A stretch of DNA of 9,061 nt from Lachnospiraceae bacterium. GTDB lineage: Bacteria > Bacillota > Clostridia > Lachnospirales > Lachnospiraceae. Below are positions 1 to 5,408 of the stretch, piece after piece (position 1 is the first letter of the stretch; each line of letters starts with the position of its first letter). The stretch covers positions 1 to 9,061 of the forward strand of contig CAAFJI010000197.1 in assembly GCA_900763175.1 (NCBI GenBank), given 5' to 3'. The notes under the pieces are model-generated. The model made no database searches and was not told the DNA's origin. It saw nothing but the letters and a program-made list of their open reading frames with translations. Position numbers and translations under genes: made by a program.

Positions 1-216
1 AGGCGTTTTATGGTTCAGCTTTACATCGTCTACGATCTGGGGAAACTCCCGGCCAAATTTCTCGGTCAGGAGAAGAATCCCAATCTCTTTGTTAGCGATG
101 GCTTTTTCCAGAGCATCCTTCAGTTCGTCACGCTCATGGACTACAACGCCCTCTACACCTGCCAGTCTCATTCCTGTACAGGTATCGATGTTGTCACTGA
201 TCAAAAACATTTTCAT
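1..216 (-). CDS. ntpG: V/A-type ATPase subunit F, N-terminal part (cut by window edge)
   Basis: This is the first 72 codons of the central-stalk subunit F (called NtpG in Enterococcus hirae). Together with subunit D it forms the shaft linking the catalytic A3B3 head to the membrane rotor. The reading frame is open from the ATG at 216-214 to the left edge. It begins MKMFLISDN and continues with TGMRLAGVEGVVV and an IGILLLTEKFG strand, the order typical of this small Rossmann-like family of about 100 residues, so roughly 30 residues are missing. The start lies 2 nt after the TAA of subunit K. No strong Shine-Dalgarno sequence precedes it (only GGTAAATTATAATT), so translation is probably coupled to K. 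A second Met at codon 3 (210-208) is an alternative start. Family assignment rests on motif recognition; context in the ATPase operon makes it firm. Confidence 0.9.
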   Translation of the reverse strand, partial: MKMFLISDNIDTCTGMRLAGVEGVVVHERDELKDALEKAIANKEIGILLLTEKFGREFPQIVDDVKLNHKTP

Positions 217-218
217 AA

Positions 219-650
219 TTATAATTTACCGATGATCATGAAGGAAATGATCAGACCATACAGAGCAACACCTTCGGCAAGACCTACGAAGATAAGAGAT
301 TTACCAAGAATGCTCTGATCCTCGCTGATTGCACCAAGAGCTGCACTAGCCGCACTGGCAACGGCAATACCACCACCGATACAGGAAAGACCTGTTACAA
401 GAGCTGCTGCGATGTAGCCAAGACCTGTTGCAAGACCTGCGTCAGCGCCTGTTGCAGCCTGTACAGAAGAGCTTCCTGCAAACATGACCATAGCGGCTAC
501 CAGCATTGTGCCAAAGAAGAAAAATGCATTTGTTGCGATTGTTGTTTTGTAACGTCCGCGGCTCTTCTCGCCAAGGAAATAATAACCAAATGGAACGATA
601 ATGCTTAATACAAGCGCTACTGCTAAGATAATCTGTGTTATAACTGTCAT
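219..650 (-). CDS. ntpK: V/A-type ATPase subunit K (rotor-ring proteolipid, c subunit)
   Basis: This 143-residue, very hydrophobic protein forms the membrane rotor ring that carries ions past subunit I. It appears to have four membrane helices: about 4-26, 40-60, 73-100 and 114-140. The second pair is a canonical c-type hairpin: GLSCIGGGIAVASAASAALG, a polar loop with ISEDQ (108-112), then FVGLAEGVALYG with the ion-binding Glu126. The first pair is diverged and has no membrane carboxylate, so there is one ion site per four helices, as in NtpK and the eukaryotic c subunit. The position matching Gln110 of E. hirae NtpK, a sodium ligand, is a Gly here, and no Thr follows the Glu. Helix 2 ends in SSSVQAATGADAG, which looks like a signal-peptide end, but related clostridial proteins share this layout. 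The ATG has AGGAGG 9 nt upstream and its own candidate promoter. Confidence 0.95.
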   Translation of the reverse strand: MTVITQIILAVALVLSIIVPFGYYFLGEKSRGRYKTTIATNAFFFFGTMLVAAMVMFAGSSSVQAATGADAGLATGLGYIAAALVTGLSCIGGGIAVASAASAALGAISEDQSILGKSLIFVGLAEGVALYGLIISFMIIGKL

Positions 651-659
651 AATAATTGA

Positions 660-665
660 CCTCCT
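660..665 (-). promoter_or_regulatory. Ribosome binding site of ntpK
   Basis: A full AGGAGG, within CGAGGAGGTC, lies 9 nt before the ATG of subunit K. It is one of the strongest sites in the operon, fitting the high copy number of this subunit in the complex. Confidence 0.75.
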
Positions 666-684
666 CGTGATTTACCTTTTCTCT

Positions 685-712
685 CTTATATGGATGTTAG
701 AGCATTTTTCAA
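685..712 (-). promoter_or_regulatory. Candidate internal sigma-A promoter ahead of ntpK
   Basis: On the minus strand TTGAAA (712-707) and TATAAG (690-685) are separated by 16 bp; each matches the housekeeping consensus at 5 of 6 positions. The predicted start, near 678, would give a leader of about 28 nt that still contains the AGGAGG of ntpK. This would let K, F and downstream subunits be made in excess of the G-like, C and I subunits. It is a sequence match only; AT-rich DNA yields such matches by chance. Confidence 0.45.
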
Positions 713-721
713 ACAGGCTCT
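699..721 (-). promoter_or_regulatory. Small stem-loop between ntpI and ntpK
   Basis: AGAGC and GCTCT arms (5 bp, perfect) flank a 13-nt loop that contains the -35 hexamer of the candidate internal promoter. It lies directly downstream of the larger hairpin at 722-744. It is short and could be chance, but the two stems stack end to end in the ntpI-ntpK gap. Confidence 0.3.
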
Positions 722-748
722 GGGGTCAAAAGCTATTTTGCCCCTCCT
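722..748 (-). promoter_or_regulatory. Intercistronic hairpin with a start-less Shine-Dalgarno sequence
   Basis: In the minus-strand transcript GGGGCAAAA and TTTTGACCCC pair as a 9-bp stem with one bulged A and a TAGC tetraloop (arms 744-736 and 731-722). The 5' arm overlaps AGGAGGGG (748-741), as good a ribosome site as any in the operon, yet no ATG, GTG or TTG follows at a usable distance. No T-tract follows the stem, so it does not look like an intrinsic terminator. It could be an mRNA processing or stabilising element; the role is inference. Confidence 0.55.
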
Positions 749-774
749 GATATCTCATAAACAAATTGTATTTT

Positions 775-2754
775 TTATTTTGCCTCTGCATCAGAGCGGA
801 ATGGCTCGAATTTTCTTCCGCTTCCTTTATAGAAACGGCTGAAGATCTCGTAATATTCAAGTCTCAGTACCTGGATACCTACGATCAGGCCCTCCAGGCA
901 GCAGACGAAAATATTTCCAAGAACGATTACCACCCAGTTCGGACTTCCGTTCTCAGCTCCTGCAAGCATCAGTACAACCTGCATCATAGCGGCATGGCTG
1001 ACTGCGTATGCACCGATACGGACGAAGGAAAGTGTGTTGGAGAAGTAGCTCAGAAGAACTTCAAACATTTCAAAGAATCCCTGAACAATGAACATTCCCA
1101 CACCGCCTTCAATAAGCTGCGGTTTCTTTTCCACAAGATTGGTAAGTGGCTCTTTTAAGAACATTACAAGAAGCGGGACCAGGAACATAATGAGAAGAAC
1201 AGCAGTACCCGGAAGTGCTTTGCCTGTCATGAAAAGAGCGATTACTGCAACTGCGGAACCATAAAATACAAGTCCTGCAACAGAGTTGGTATCAAACCAT
1301 GTTTTTTCCACATCTTTTGCATGGAAGGAATTGATAATGTTAAAGATCATACATACAAGAATGATTCCCATACCAAAGCCGATGGCAATAATAAATACGG
1401 TATTCAGTTTTCCGATAAAAGGTACGGTGGCCATGGCATCCATGGGACGCAGCCATTTCGGCTCTATTACATCTTCAAAGCCAAAGAAGCTTCCGAACAT
1501 AAATCCGAAAAATGTGGAAAAGATTCCGGCGCAGCTGATGATTCCTGCAAGATCGATGTGCTTGATCTTGTAAAGAAGGAAGCCGCCGATCAGAAGAACC
1601 AGTCCCTGTCCTATATCACCGAACATAGCTCCGAAAATGAAGGAGTAGGTAATGGCAATGAACCAGGTCGGATCCATTTCTCCGTAAGCCGGAAGTCCAT
1701 ACATTTTGGTATACATCTCAAATGGCTTGAACAGCTTAGGGTTCTTTAGCTTGGTAGGCGGTGTTTTGTGAACATCCTCCTGCTCCTCATCCTCAACCAG
1801 GCAGAAGATCCTGGAATCATCAGAAATGTCAGACTGGAAAGCCTGTGCATCCTTTTCTGTCATCCAGCCGCAGAGAATGTAAAATGGTTCCTTTGGCTTA
1901 TAATCCACATCCCTGTCTGCTGCATTGTGATCACCATGAGTGCAGGCTGCCAGTTTGCGGATATCGAAGTTCCTGGAAAACTGGGAAAGTGTCTGCCTGG
2001 CAGAAACAATGTCAGAAGCATATTTCTTAAGGAATGCTTTTCTGGCTGCTTTGTTTGCATCCAGATCTGCTGTGTTTTTCTTATAATCAGCCTGGAGTGC
2101 TGTATATGCATCCTTGGCTGTTCCGGTATACTGGTCCGGAACGTAAATCTTCTCAAAATGCATAGCAGAATATGCTGCATGGATTCGCTGTGTCTCATGG
2201 GCTGGAACAAAATAAATTCCCCAGACATAACGCTCATCTTCATCACATTTGATAAAGATAGTATCCAGATTGTCATAAATATAAGTTTTGAATTTCTCGA
2301 AATAGTCTTTCTCAATCCGTCCGAAACGATAATGGATATATTTCATTTTCAGGATCGATGGCATATCAAAGTTTACATTTCGGAACGGATAGATAATACG
2401 CAGGGCCTCTGCAAGAGAATCGTGCTGCTCCTCCAGTTCCTGGCGGGTCCTGGTAAGAGTATCCGCTTCTTCTTTGATCTGCTGTACGAGAGAAAGCGTT
2501 TTTTCGATTGAAAGTTTCTGGTTTGAAACAGAAACCTGCGCCGGGTTTTCAATCTCATCGTAGAAGCTTCCGATGGTACTGAGAGCTTCTTTATAAGGAT
2601 TGATCTCAAGGTAAGGGGAGAGATTCTTCACATCTGTGAGCTCAGTAAGAGCATTCTCCAGATGAATCTCATATCGGCAAAGATAGCTGTTGACAACTCT
2701 GTCGATATCCTCCTTGGGCCCGGTGATGCTGACAAATTTCATTTTCTCAATCAC
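775..2754 (-). CDS. ntpI: V/A-type ATPase subunit I (membrane a subunit)
   Basis: This 659-residue stator subunit forms the two ion half-channels beside the K ring. Residues 1 to about 340 are the cytoplasmic domain, with long helical stretches (for example 75-120 and 215-260) that bind the peripheral stalks. From about 345 the membrane domain begins with the conserved KMYGLPAYGEMDPTWF and the FGAMFGDIGQG motif, followed by about eight helices. The helix containing NTLSFVRIGAYAVSHA carries Arg579, and the last helix region QVLRLEYYEIFSRFY carries Arg631; these match the two arginines of Enterococcus and Thermus homologues that face the rotor carboxylate. Length is normal. The best start is a GTG at 2754-2752, 6 nt after GGAGGT. 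An ATG overlapping it (2756-2754) is out of frame and followed at once by TGA. The next in-frame ATG, codon 5, is 18 nt from the ribosome site. Confidence 0.96.
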   Translation of the reverse strand: MIEKMKFVSITGPKEDIDRVVNSYLCRYEIHLENALTELTDVKNLSPYLEINPYKEALSTIGSFYDEIENPAQVSVSNQKLSIEKTLSLVQQIKEEADTLTRTRQELEEQHDSLAEALRIIYPFRNVNFDMPSILKMKYIHYRFGRIEKDYFEKFKTYIYDNLDTIFIKCDEDERYVWGIYFVPAHETQRIHAAYSAMHFEKIYVPDQYTGTAKDAYTALQADYKKNTADLDANKAARKAFLKKYASDIVSARQTLSQFSRNFDIRKLAACTHGDHNAADRDVDYKPKEPFYILCGWMTEKDAQAFQSDISDDSRIFCLVEDEEQEDVHKTPPTKLKNPKLFKPFEMYTKMYGLPAYGEMDPTWFIAITYSFIFGAMFGDIGQGLVLLIGGFLLYKIKHIDLAGIISCAGIFSTFFGFMFGSFFGFEDVIEPKWLRPMDAMATVPFIGKLNTVFIIAIGFGMGIILVCMIFNIINSFHAKDVEKTWFDTNSVAGLVFYGSAVAVIALFMTGKALPGTAVLLIMFLVPLLVMFLKEPLTNLVEKKPQLIEGGVGMFIVQGFFEMFEVLLSYFSNTLSFVRIGAYAVSHAAMMQVVLMLAGAENGSPNWVVIVLGNIFVCCLEGLIVGIQVLRLEYYEIFSRFYKGSGRKFEPFRSDAEAK

Positions 2755-2766
2755 ATTGCTACCTCC
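2751..2766 (-). promoter_or_regulatory. ntpI translation start: GGAGGT plus nested ATGTGA
   Basis: GGAGGT (2766-2761) is followed by AGCA and ATGTGA (2756-2751). The out-of-frame ATG is directly followed by TGA and shares its G with the in-frame GTG start of subunit I. Both codons are in range of the ribosome site (4 and 6 nt). Initiation at the ATG would give a one-residue start-stop event, so this arrangement may lower subunit I output. The effect is inferred. Confidence 0.6.
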
Positions 2767-2772
2767 GGGTTA

Positions 2773-3816
2773 CTAATTGTTGTGAACATAACGCATTGCC
2801 TCATCAGGATCTACCTGGTAACGAACACATTCCAGGGCGATGGTCAGACGGTTTACCTCATGTTCCTTGTGGTAAAGATAGGAATACAGAACAGCTACTG
2901 AATAGGGATCCTTGCGGGCTTCCTTTTCCAGTACGGTGCGAAGCAGGCTGTTATAAAGCTCTTCCAGAGAGATCAGGTTCTGCTGTGTGTATTTCCGGCC
3001 ATACCAGGTACGGGCGAAAATCTGCTCTCCCTCTTCACTGCTGGTAGCTTCTACCATAGCTGTAATTTCGTCCTTCTTCAGTTTATAATTCACGGGAATA
3101 AGCTGTGCATAGATTGCAGCTGGCTCCATTTTGTAATAACGCTTGGATCTTTGGATAAACTGCAGATTCAGCATATCAAATTTTTCACCGTAAGCCTTTG
3201 TGATCTCTGCCAGGTCATTTCCCTTGAACAGCTTTTTGCGGACACTCCAGATCTGATTGAAATAATACAGATCCAAAGCCATTCCATAGTCAAATAAAAG
3301 CCCATTGCCGTTCTCATATACACTCTGAAGCGGAGCATAGAATTCATTTCCCTTCAGGGCTGTCATGAATTCATCCATATTTCCGGCACCAGCCAGTCTG
3401 TCAAGATCCAGCTTGGAGTGATGCAGGAAAAATTCACGGTAAGGACTCATATCCACAGGGTTGGTACTTCTGTGGTCAAAGAGATTGGTGAGAATCTCTT
3501 TCAGAACACGAATCTCATAGCGCTTGGAATAAAGTGCCAGGAATTTTCGCTGTTCTTTATTTGCAAAATTGTATATGCGGGAAAAATTTCCGAAAATTGA
3601 TTTCTTCAGAAGCTTCTCGATCTCGCCTCGATGAAGGTTATTCTCATCAAGATCAGACCAGACCCGTGCATATTCCGGTGTTTTTTTCAAATAAGCGGCT
3701 ACCTGAGGAACGTCTGAAAAGTGGACGATTTCCTGAAGCTGTTCATCTGTTACCAGGTGACTGCTCATAGCGCGTATTTTCGTGGAAACTCCGCTGTAGG
3801 AAAGAACACTTCCCAT
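2773..3816 (-). CDS. ntpC: V/A-type ATPase subunit C (AC39/d family)
   Basis: This 347-residue soluble subunit is the funnel-like adaptor that joins the D/F central shaft to the top of the K ring; it belongs to the AC39/V0-d family. The sequence is almost wholly helical without membrane segments. It shows family hallmarks: an N-terminal short repeat-like helical unit (YSGVSTKIRAMSSHLV), a middle GNFSRIYNFANKEQR/FLALYSKRYEIRVLKEIL pair, and a C-terminal YSYLYHKEHEVNRLTIALEC helix ending in DPDEAMRYV. Length is typical (about 330-350). The start codon overlaps the TAA of the preceding gene (TAATG), with AGGAGG 10 nt upstream, so the two are translationally coupled. The gene ends with tandem stops TAG TAA. 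In E. hirae this gene follows K and E; here it precedes I. Confidence 0.93.
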   Translation of the reverse strand: MGSVLSYSGVSTKIRAMSSHLVTDEQLQEIVHFSDVPQVAAYLKKTPEYARVWSDLDENNLHRGEIEKLLKKSIFGNFSRIYNFANKEQRKFLALYSKRYEIRVLKEILTNLFDHRSTNPVDMSPYREFFLHHSKLDLDRLAGAGNMDEFMTALKGNEFYAPLQSVYENGNGLLFDYGMALDLYYFNQIWSVRKKLFKGNDLAEITKAYGEKFDMLNLQFIQRSKRYYKMEPAAIYAQLIPVNYKLKKDEITAMVEATSSEEGEQIFARTWYGRKYTQQNLISLEELYNSLLRTVLEKEARKDPYSVAVLYSYLYHKEHEVNRLTIALECVRYQVDPDEAMRYVHNN

Positions 3817-4136
3817 TACATCACTTCCTCCTGAATAATCTTTTCAAAAATTTCTCTGGAAAGGCGTTCGTGATTCTTAGCATAGTAGATGTCAAGTTCC
3901 TTCAAAGCGGCCTGTGTGTCATCACGCAGGGTAGAAAGACGTTTATCCTTTTCACCTTCAAGATTCCGGCGTATTTCCTTAATCTGCTCTTCGGTCTGTT
4001 TCTCCAGCTGGGTGTCAAATTCCTTAGACTGCCTTTCCATCTCAGCTGAAAGAGCCTTCTTCTGCTGCTGGGCATCTTTCATAATGCTTTCTGCAGTTGT
4101 CTCTATCTCGGATAACTTACCGATGATCTGTTCCAT
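3816..4136 (-). CDS. Short coiled-coil V/A-type ATPase stalk subunit (G/H-like)
   Basis: This 106-residue, highly charged protein is rich in Glu, Lys and Gln with no membrane segment, and is predicted to be one continuous coiled coil from about residue 5 to 95. It probably forms the peripheral stalk with subunit E and holds the catalytic head to subunit I. It lacks the C-terminal globular domain of subunit E (about 200 residues), so the G subunit (NtpF of E. hirae, archaeal AhaH) is the better match. The start is the ATG at 4136-4134 because AAAGGAGGGG lies just upstream (4150-4141). An upstream in-frame ATG near 4175 would add 13 residues but would put the ribosome site inside the gene. The gene heads the operon and overlaps subunit C by one base. 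Coiled coils mimic each other, so the subunit letter is inferred mostly from length and position. Confidence 0.8.
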   Translation of the reverse strand: MEQIIGKLSEIETTAESIMKDAQQQKKALSAEMERQSKEFDTQLEKQTEEQIKEIRRNLEGEKDKRLSTLRDDTQAALKELDIYYAKNHERLSREIFEKIIQEEVM

Positions 4137-4140
4137 GTTT

Positions 4141-4150
4141 CCCCTCCTTT
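4141..4150 (-). promoter_or_regulatory. Ribosome binding site of the first ATPase gene
   Basis: AAAGGAGGGG followed by AAAC and ATG. The AGGAGG core is 6 nt from the ATG at 4136, which decides the start codon in favour of that ATG over the one near 4175. Confidence 0.8.
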
Positions 4151-4186
4151 TCAATTTTATTACCGTATGATACACCCATTTTTGGG

Positions 4187-4195
4187 AAAATACCA
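4187..4195 (-). promoter_or_regulatory. Candidate extended -10 promoter of the ATPase operon
   Basis: On the minus strand TGGTATTTT (4195-4187) fits the extended -10 form TGnTATAAT with 4 of 6 matches in the hexamer. No good -35 stands 17 bp upstream; a perfect palindrome occupies that spacer. Transcription would start near 4180, giving a leader of about 45 nt. TATCAT at 4172-4167 is a competing -10. The evidence is weak; some promoter must lie here because this gene heads the operon. Confidence 0.3.
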
Positions 4196-4209
4196 GTCAA
4201 AGTTTGACT
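4195..4209. promoter_or_regulatory. Perfect 15-bp palindrome, operator-like
   Basis: AGTCAAAGTTTGACT consists of 7-bp perfect inverted repeats around one base. It lies about 60 bp upstream of the first ATPase start codon, in the spacer next to the candidate extended -10, where a repressor would block RNA polymerase. The half site TTTGACT recurs in altered form nearby (TGACTAAAA). I cannot assign a regulator: FabT-type sites have the half sites in the opposite order, and CtsR sites are direct repeats. Confidence 0.5.
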
Positions 4210-4260
4210 AAAAATTTCACAAAAAACTGACGCAATTACAGATGATGTGACTAAAATTTA
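4205..4260 (+). repeat. Direct repeat TGACTAAAA(A)TTT, 43 bp apart
   Basis: TGACTAAAAATTT (4205-4217) recurs as TGACTAAAATTTA (4248-4260). Start-to-start spacing is 43 bp, about four DNA turns, so both copies face the same side. The first copy overlaps the right arm of the 15-bp palindrome. They may be auxiliary sites for one regulator, or chance in AT-rich DNA. Confidence 0.35.
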
Positions 4261-4290
4261 ACAATCTCTACAAAATTCATCATATCAATT

Positions 4291-4322
4291 CTTTATAAAG
4301 TGTACACGCATTTATTATAATA
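4291..4322. repeat. Three adjacent perfect palindromes upstream of trmB
   Basis: CTTTATAAAG (4291-4300), GTGTACAC (4300-4307) and TATTATAATA (4313-4322) are each perfect palindromes in 32 bp. The last contains the -10 TATAAT of the upstream trmB promoter candidate. Short AT palindromes arise by chance, but three in a row beside a promoter may form a regulator site. Confidence 0.4.
4292..4321 (+). promoter_or_regulatory. Candidate distal trmB promoter
   Basis: TTTATA (4292-4297), 18 bp, and a perfect TATAAT (4316-4321). The -35 matches the consensus at 4 of 6 positions. Transcription would start near 4328, giving a leader of about 145 nt in which I see no recognisable riboswitch. Confidence 0.35.
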
Positions 4323-4407
4323 GGAAGAAAGTTAGGAAAATATACGATTTAAAACCAGAGTATTTTTCAAATACGCTTTAAGTCGATGAGAGATAAAAGA
4401 TGTTATA

Positions 4408-4436
4408 TTGCAGCACGAAAGGAAATCGTGTATAGT
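4408..4436 (+). promoter_or_regulatory. Candidate proximal trmB promoter
   Basis: TTGCAG (4408-4413), an ideal 17-bp spacer, and TATAGT (4431-4436). Transcription would start near 4443, about 30 nt before the trmB ATG and with the AGGAGAG site intact. This also argues against an upstream start for trmB. Confidence 0.4.
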
Positions 4437-4472
4437 AGAGAATACAGATCAGGAAAAGAACAGGAGAGCTTT

Positions 4473-5126
4473 ATGAGACTTAGAAATATTCCAGGTGCAA
4501 AGGATGCAATAGAAGAAAGTATTTACGTAGTTCAGGAACCACAGGCCTATAAGGGACAGTGGGAGAATGTATTTAAACAGGCCAGGCCGCTTCACATCGA
4601 GGTGGGAATGGGAAAGGGCCGTTTCCTTATGGATATGGCAAGACTTCATCCGGAAATCAATTATGTGGGGATTGAGATGTATGACAGTGTCCTTCTCCGT
4701 GCCATTCAAAAGAGAGAGGCTCTGGCAGAGGAGGGGCAGCAATTACCCAACTTAATGTTTATGAGAATGGACGCACGGCTTTTGCCAGAGGTATTTGAAA
4801 AGGGAGAAGTAGAGAGAATTTATCTGAATTTCTCTGACCCCTGGCCAAAAGCCCGCCATGCTTCCAGAAGGCTTACCTCCAGAGAGTTCCTTGCCCGCTA
4901 TGACAAGATCCTGAAAAAGGACGGTGTGATCGAGTTTAAGACAGATAACAGAGATCTGTTTGATTTTTCTCTGGAGGAAGTGCCTGAGGCAGGCTGGAAG
5001 CTGCTGGCCCATACCTTTGACCTTCATCATAATGAGGAGCTGATGAAGGGAAATGTGATGACAGAGTATGAGGAGAAGTTTTCCTCTATGGGAAATCCGA
5101 TCTGCAAGATGATTATTGCAAGATAA
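4473..5126 (+). CDS. trmB: tRNA (guanine-N7)-methyltransferase
   Basis: The 217-residue product uses S-adenosylmethionine to make N7-methylguanosine at position 46 in the variable loop of tRNAs, in the cytoplasm. It is a Rossmann-fold methyltransferase: IEVGMGKGRF (42-51) is the SAM-binding glycine motif, NYVGIEM (63-69) carries the acidic ribose-binding residue Glu68, the D100 region follows, and NFSDPWPKARHASRRL (119-134) is the TrmB signature with catalytic Asp122. KTDN (156-159) and the late TEYEEKF complete the family pattern. Length is normal for TrmB (about 210-220). I chose the ATG at 4473 because AGGAG (4462-4466) stands 6 nt upstream and the product begins MRLRNIPGA like its relatives. 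An in-frame ATG at 4386 would lie upstream of the proximal promoter. It is divergent from the ATPase operon. Confidence 0.97.
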   Translation: MRLRNIPGAKDAIEESIYVVQEPQAYKGQWENVFKQARPLHIEVGMGKGRFLMDMARLHPEINYVGIEMYDSVLLRAIQKREALAEEGQQLPNLMFMRMDARLLPEVFEKGEVERIYLNFSDPWPKARHASRRLTSREFLARYDKILKKDGVIEFKTDNRDLFDFSLEEVPEAGWKLLAHTFDLHHNEELMKGNVMTEYEEKFSSMGNPICKMIIAR

Positions 5127-5192
5127 AGACGTTTGCCTAGGGTCTGCTTGAAAAATCATTCCTGCAATCTGCACGTTTAATTTTTGGCATCA

Positions 5193-5198
5193 TATAAT
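5193..5198 (+). promoter_or_regulatory. Candidate -10 element ahead of the small basic gene
   Basis: A perfect TATAAT lies 42 bp before the ATG at 5235, predicting a start near 5205 and a short leader with GGGAG. The best -35 at 17 bp is poor (TGCACG, 5170-5175). If active, the small gene and the SNF2 gene form their own unit; otherwise they are read through from trmB, since I see no intrinsic terminator between them. Confidence 0.35.
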
Positions 5199-5234
5199 AT
5201 AGAAGTAATTTTCTGGTGGTACGGGAGTTCCTTT

Positions 5235-5402
5235 ATGAAGCGAATCAGTCCGGTTCAAAAATATGCGGCACAGTTCCGCTATGAGCATAAAAATAGGGGC
5301 AGTCATTTCGGCGTTGTGAAAAAGCATTCCGCAGAGCTGTCAAAGCTTCTGGATGAAATGTTTCCCGGGGAAAAGAAAGAAGAAAAGAAGGAACCGAAAT
5401 AA
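5235..5402 (+). CDS. Small basic protein of unknown function, upstream of the SNF2 gene
   Basis: I do not recognise this 55-residue protein. It is strongly basic (11 Lys and 3 Arg against 8 acidic residues), without membrane segment, cysteine or signal peptide. It begins MKRISPVQKYAAQFRYEHKN, has a likely amphipathic helix over SAELSKLLDEMF (32-43), and ends in a low-complexity GEKKEEKKEPK tail. The start is the ATG at 5235, 7 nt after GGGAG (5223-5227); an in-frame TTG at 5184 would overlap the candidate -10 and has no ribosome site. The TAA is only 6 nt before the SNF2 start, so the two are almost certainly co-transcribed and perhaps translationally coupled. A nucleic-acid or partner-protein binding role is possible from charge and context, but this is inference. 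Its clean ribosome site and fit between neighbours support a real gene. Confidence 0.7.
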   Translation: MKRISPVQKYAAQFRYEHKNRGSHFGVVKKHSAELSKLLDEMFPGEKKEEKKEPK

Positions 5403-5408
5403 GTATTT

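Larger units (their letters stand above)
4137..4472. other. Divergent AT-rich intergenic region (ATPase operon / trmB)
   Basis: These 336 bp hold no convincing gene. They contain, from left to right: the ATPase operon ribosome site; an ATPase promoter candidate with a perfect 15-bp palindrome; two copies of a TGACTAAAA element 43 bp apart; three adjacent perfect palindromes (4291-4300, 4300-4307, 4313-4322); and two promoter candidates reading towards trmB. Base composition is clearly more AT-rich than the flanking genes, as expected for a double promoter region. Confidence 0.8.

Noticed and set aside
10..318. A 102-codon plus-strand frame at the left edge.
   Set aside because: It overlaps subunits F and K on the opposite strand, both supported by family sequence, and has no ribosome site or known motif.
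455..480. A signal-peptide-like cleavage site in the K subunit (SSSVQAA).
   Set aside because: The segment follows two membrane helices, and the same layout is familiar in clostridial K subunits; no evidence for cleavage.
1768..2511. A 247-codon open frame on the plus strand.
   Set aside because: It lies entirely antisense to subunit I, whose family motifs are unambiguous; the translation is rich in Cys, Ile and His with no recognisable domain.
4175..4186. CCCATTTTTGGG inverted repeat upstream of the ATPase operon.
   Set aside because: A 4-bp stem only, near the likely transcription start; too short to call a regulatory hairpin.
4386..4472. A longer trmB starting at the upstream ATG (4386).
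   Set aside because: The added 29 residues lack a ribosome site and cover a likely promoter; the ATG at 4473 has AGGAG at 6 nt and gives the usual TrmB N-terminus.
5119..5150. A possible terminator hairpin after trmB (CAAG..AGAC / GTCT.CTTG).
   Set aside because: Two 4-bp stems separated by an internal loop, an 11-nt loop, and an A-run instead of a T-run: not a credible intrinsic terminator.
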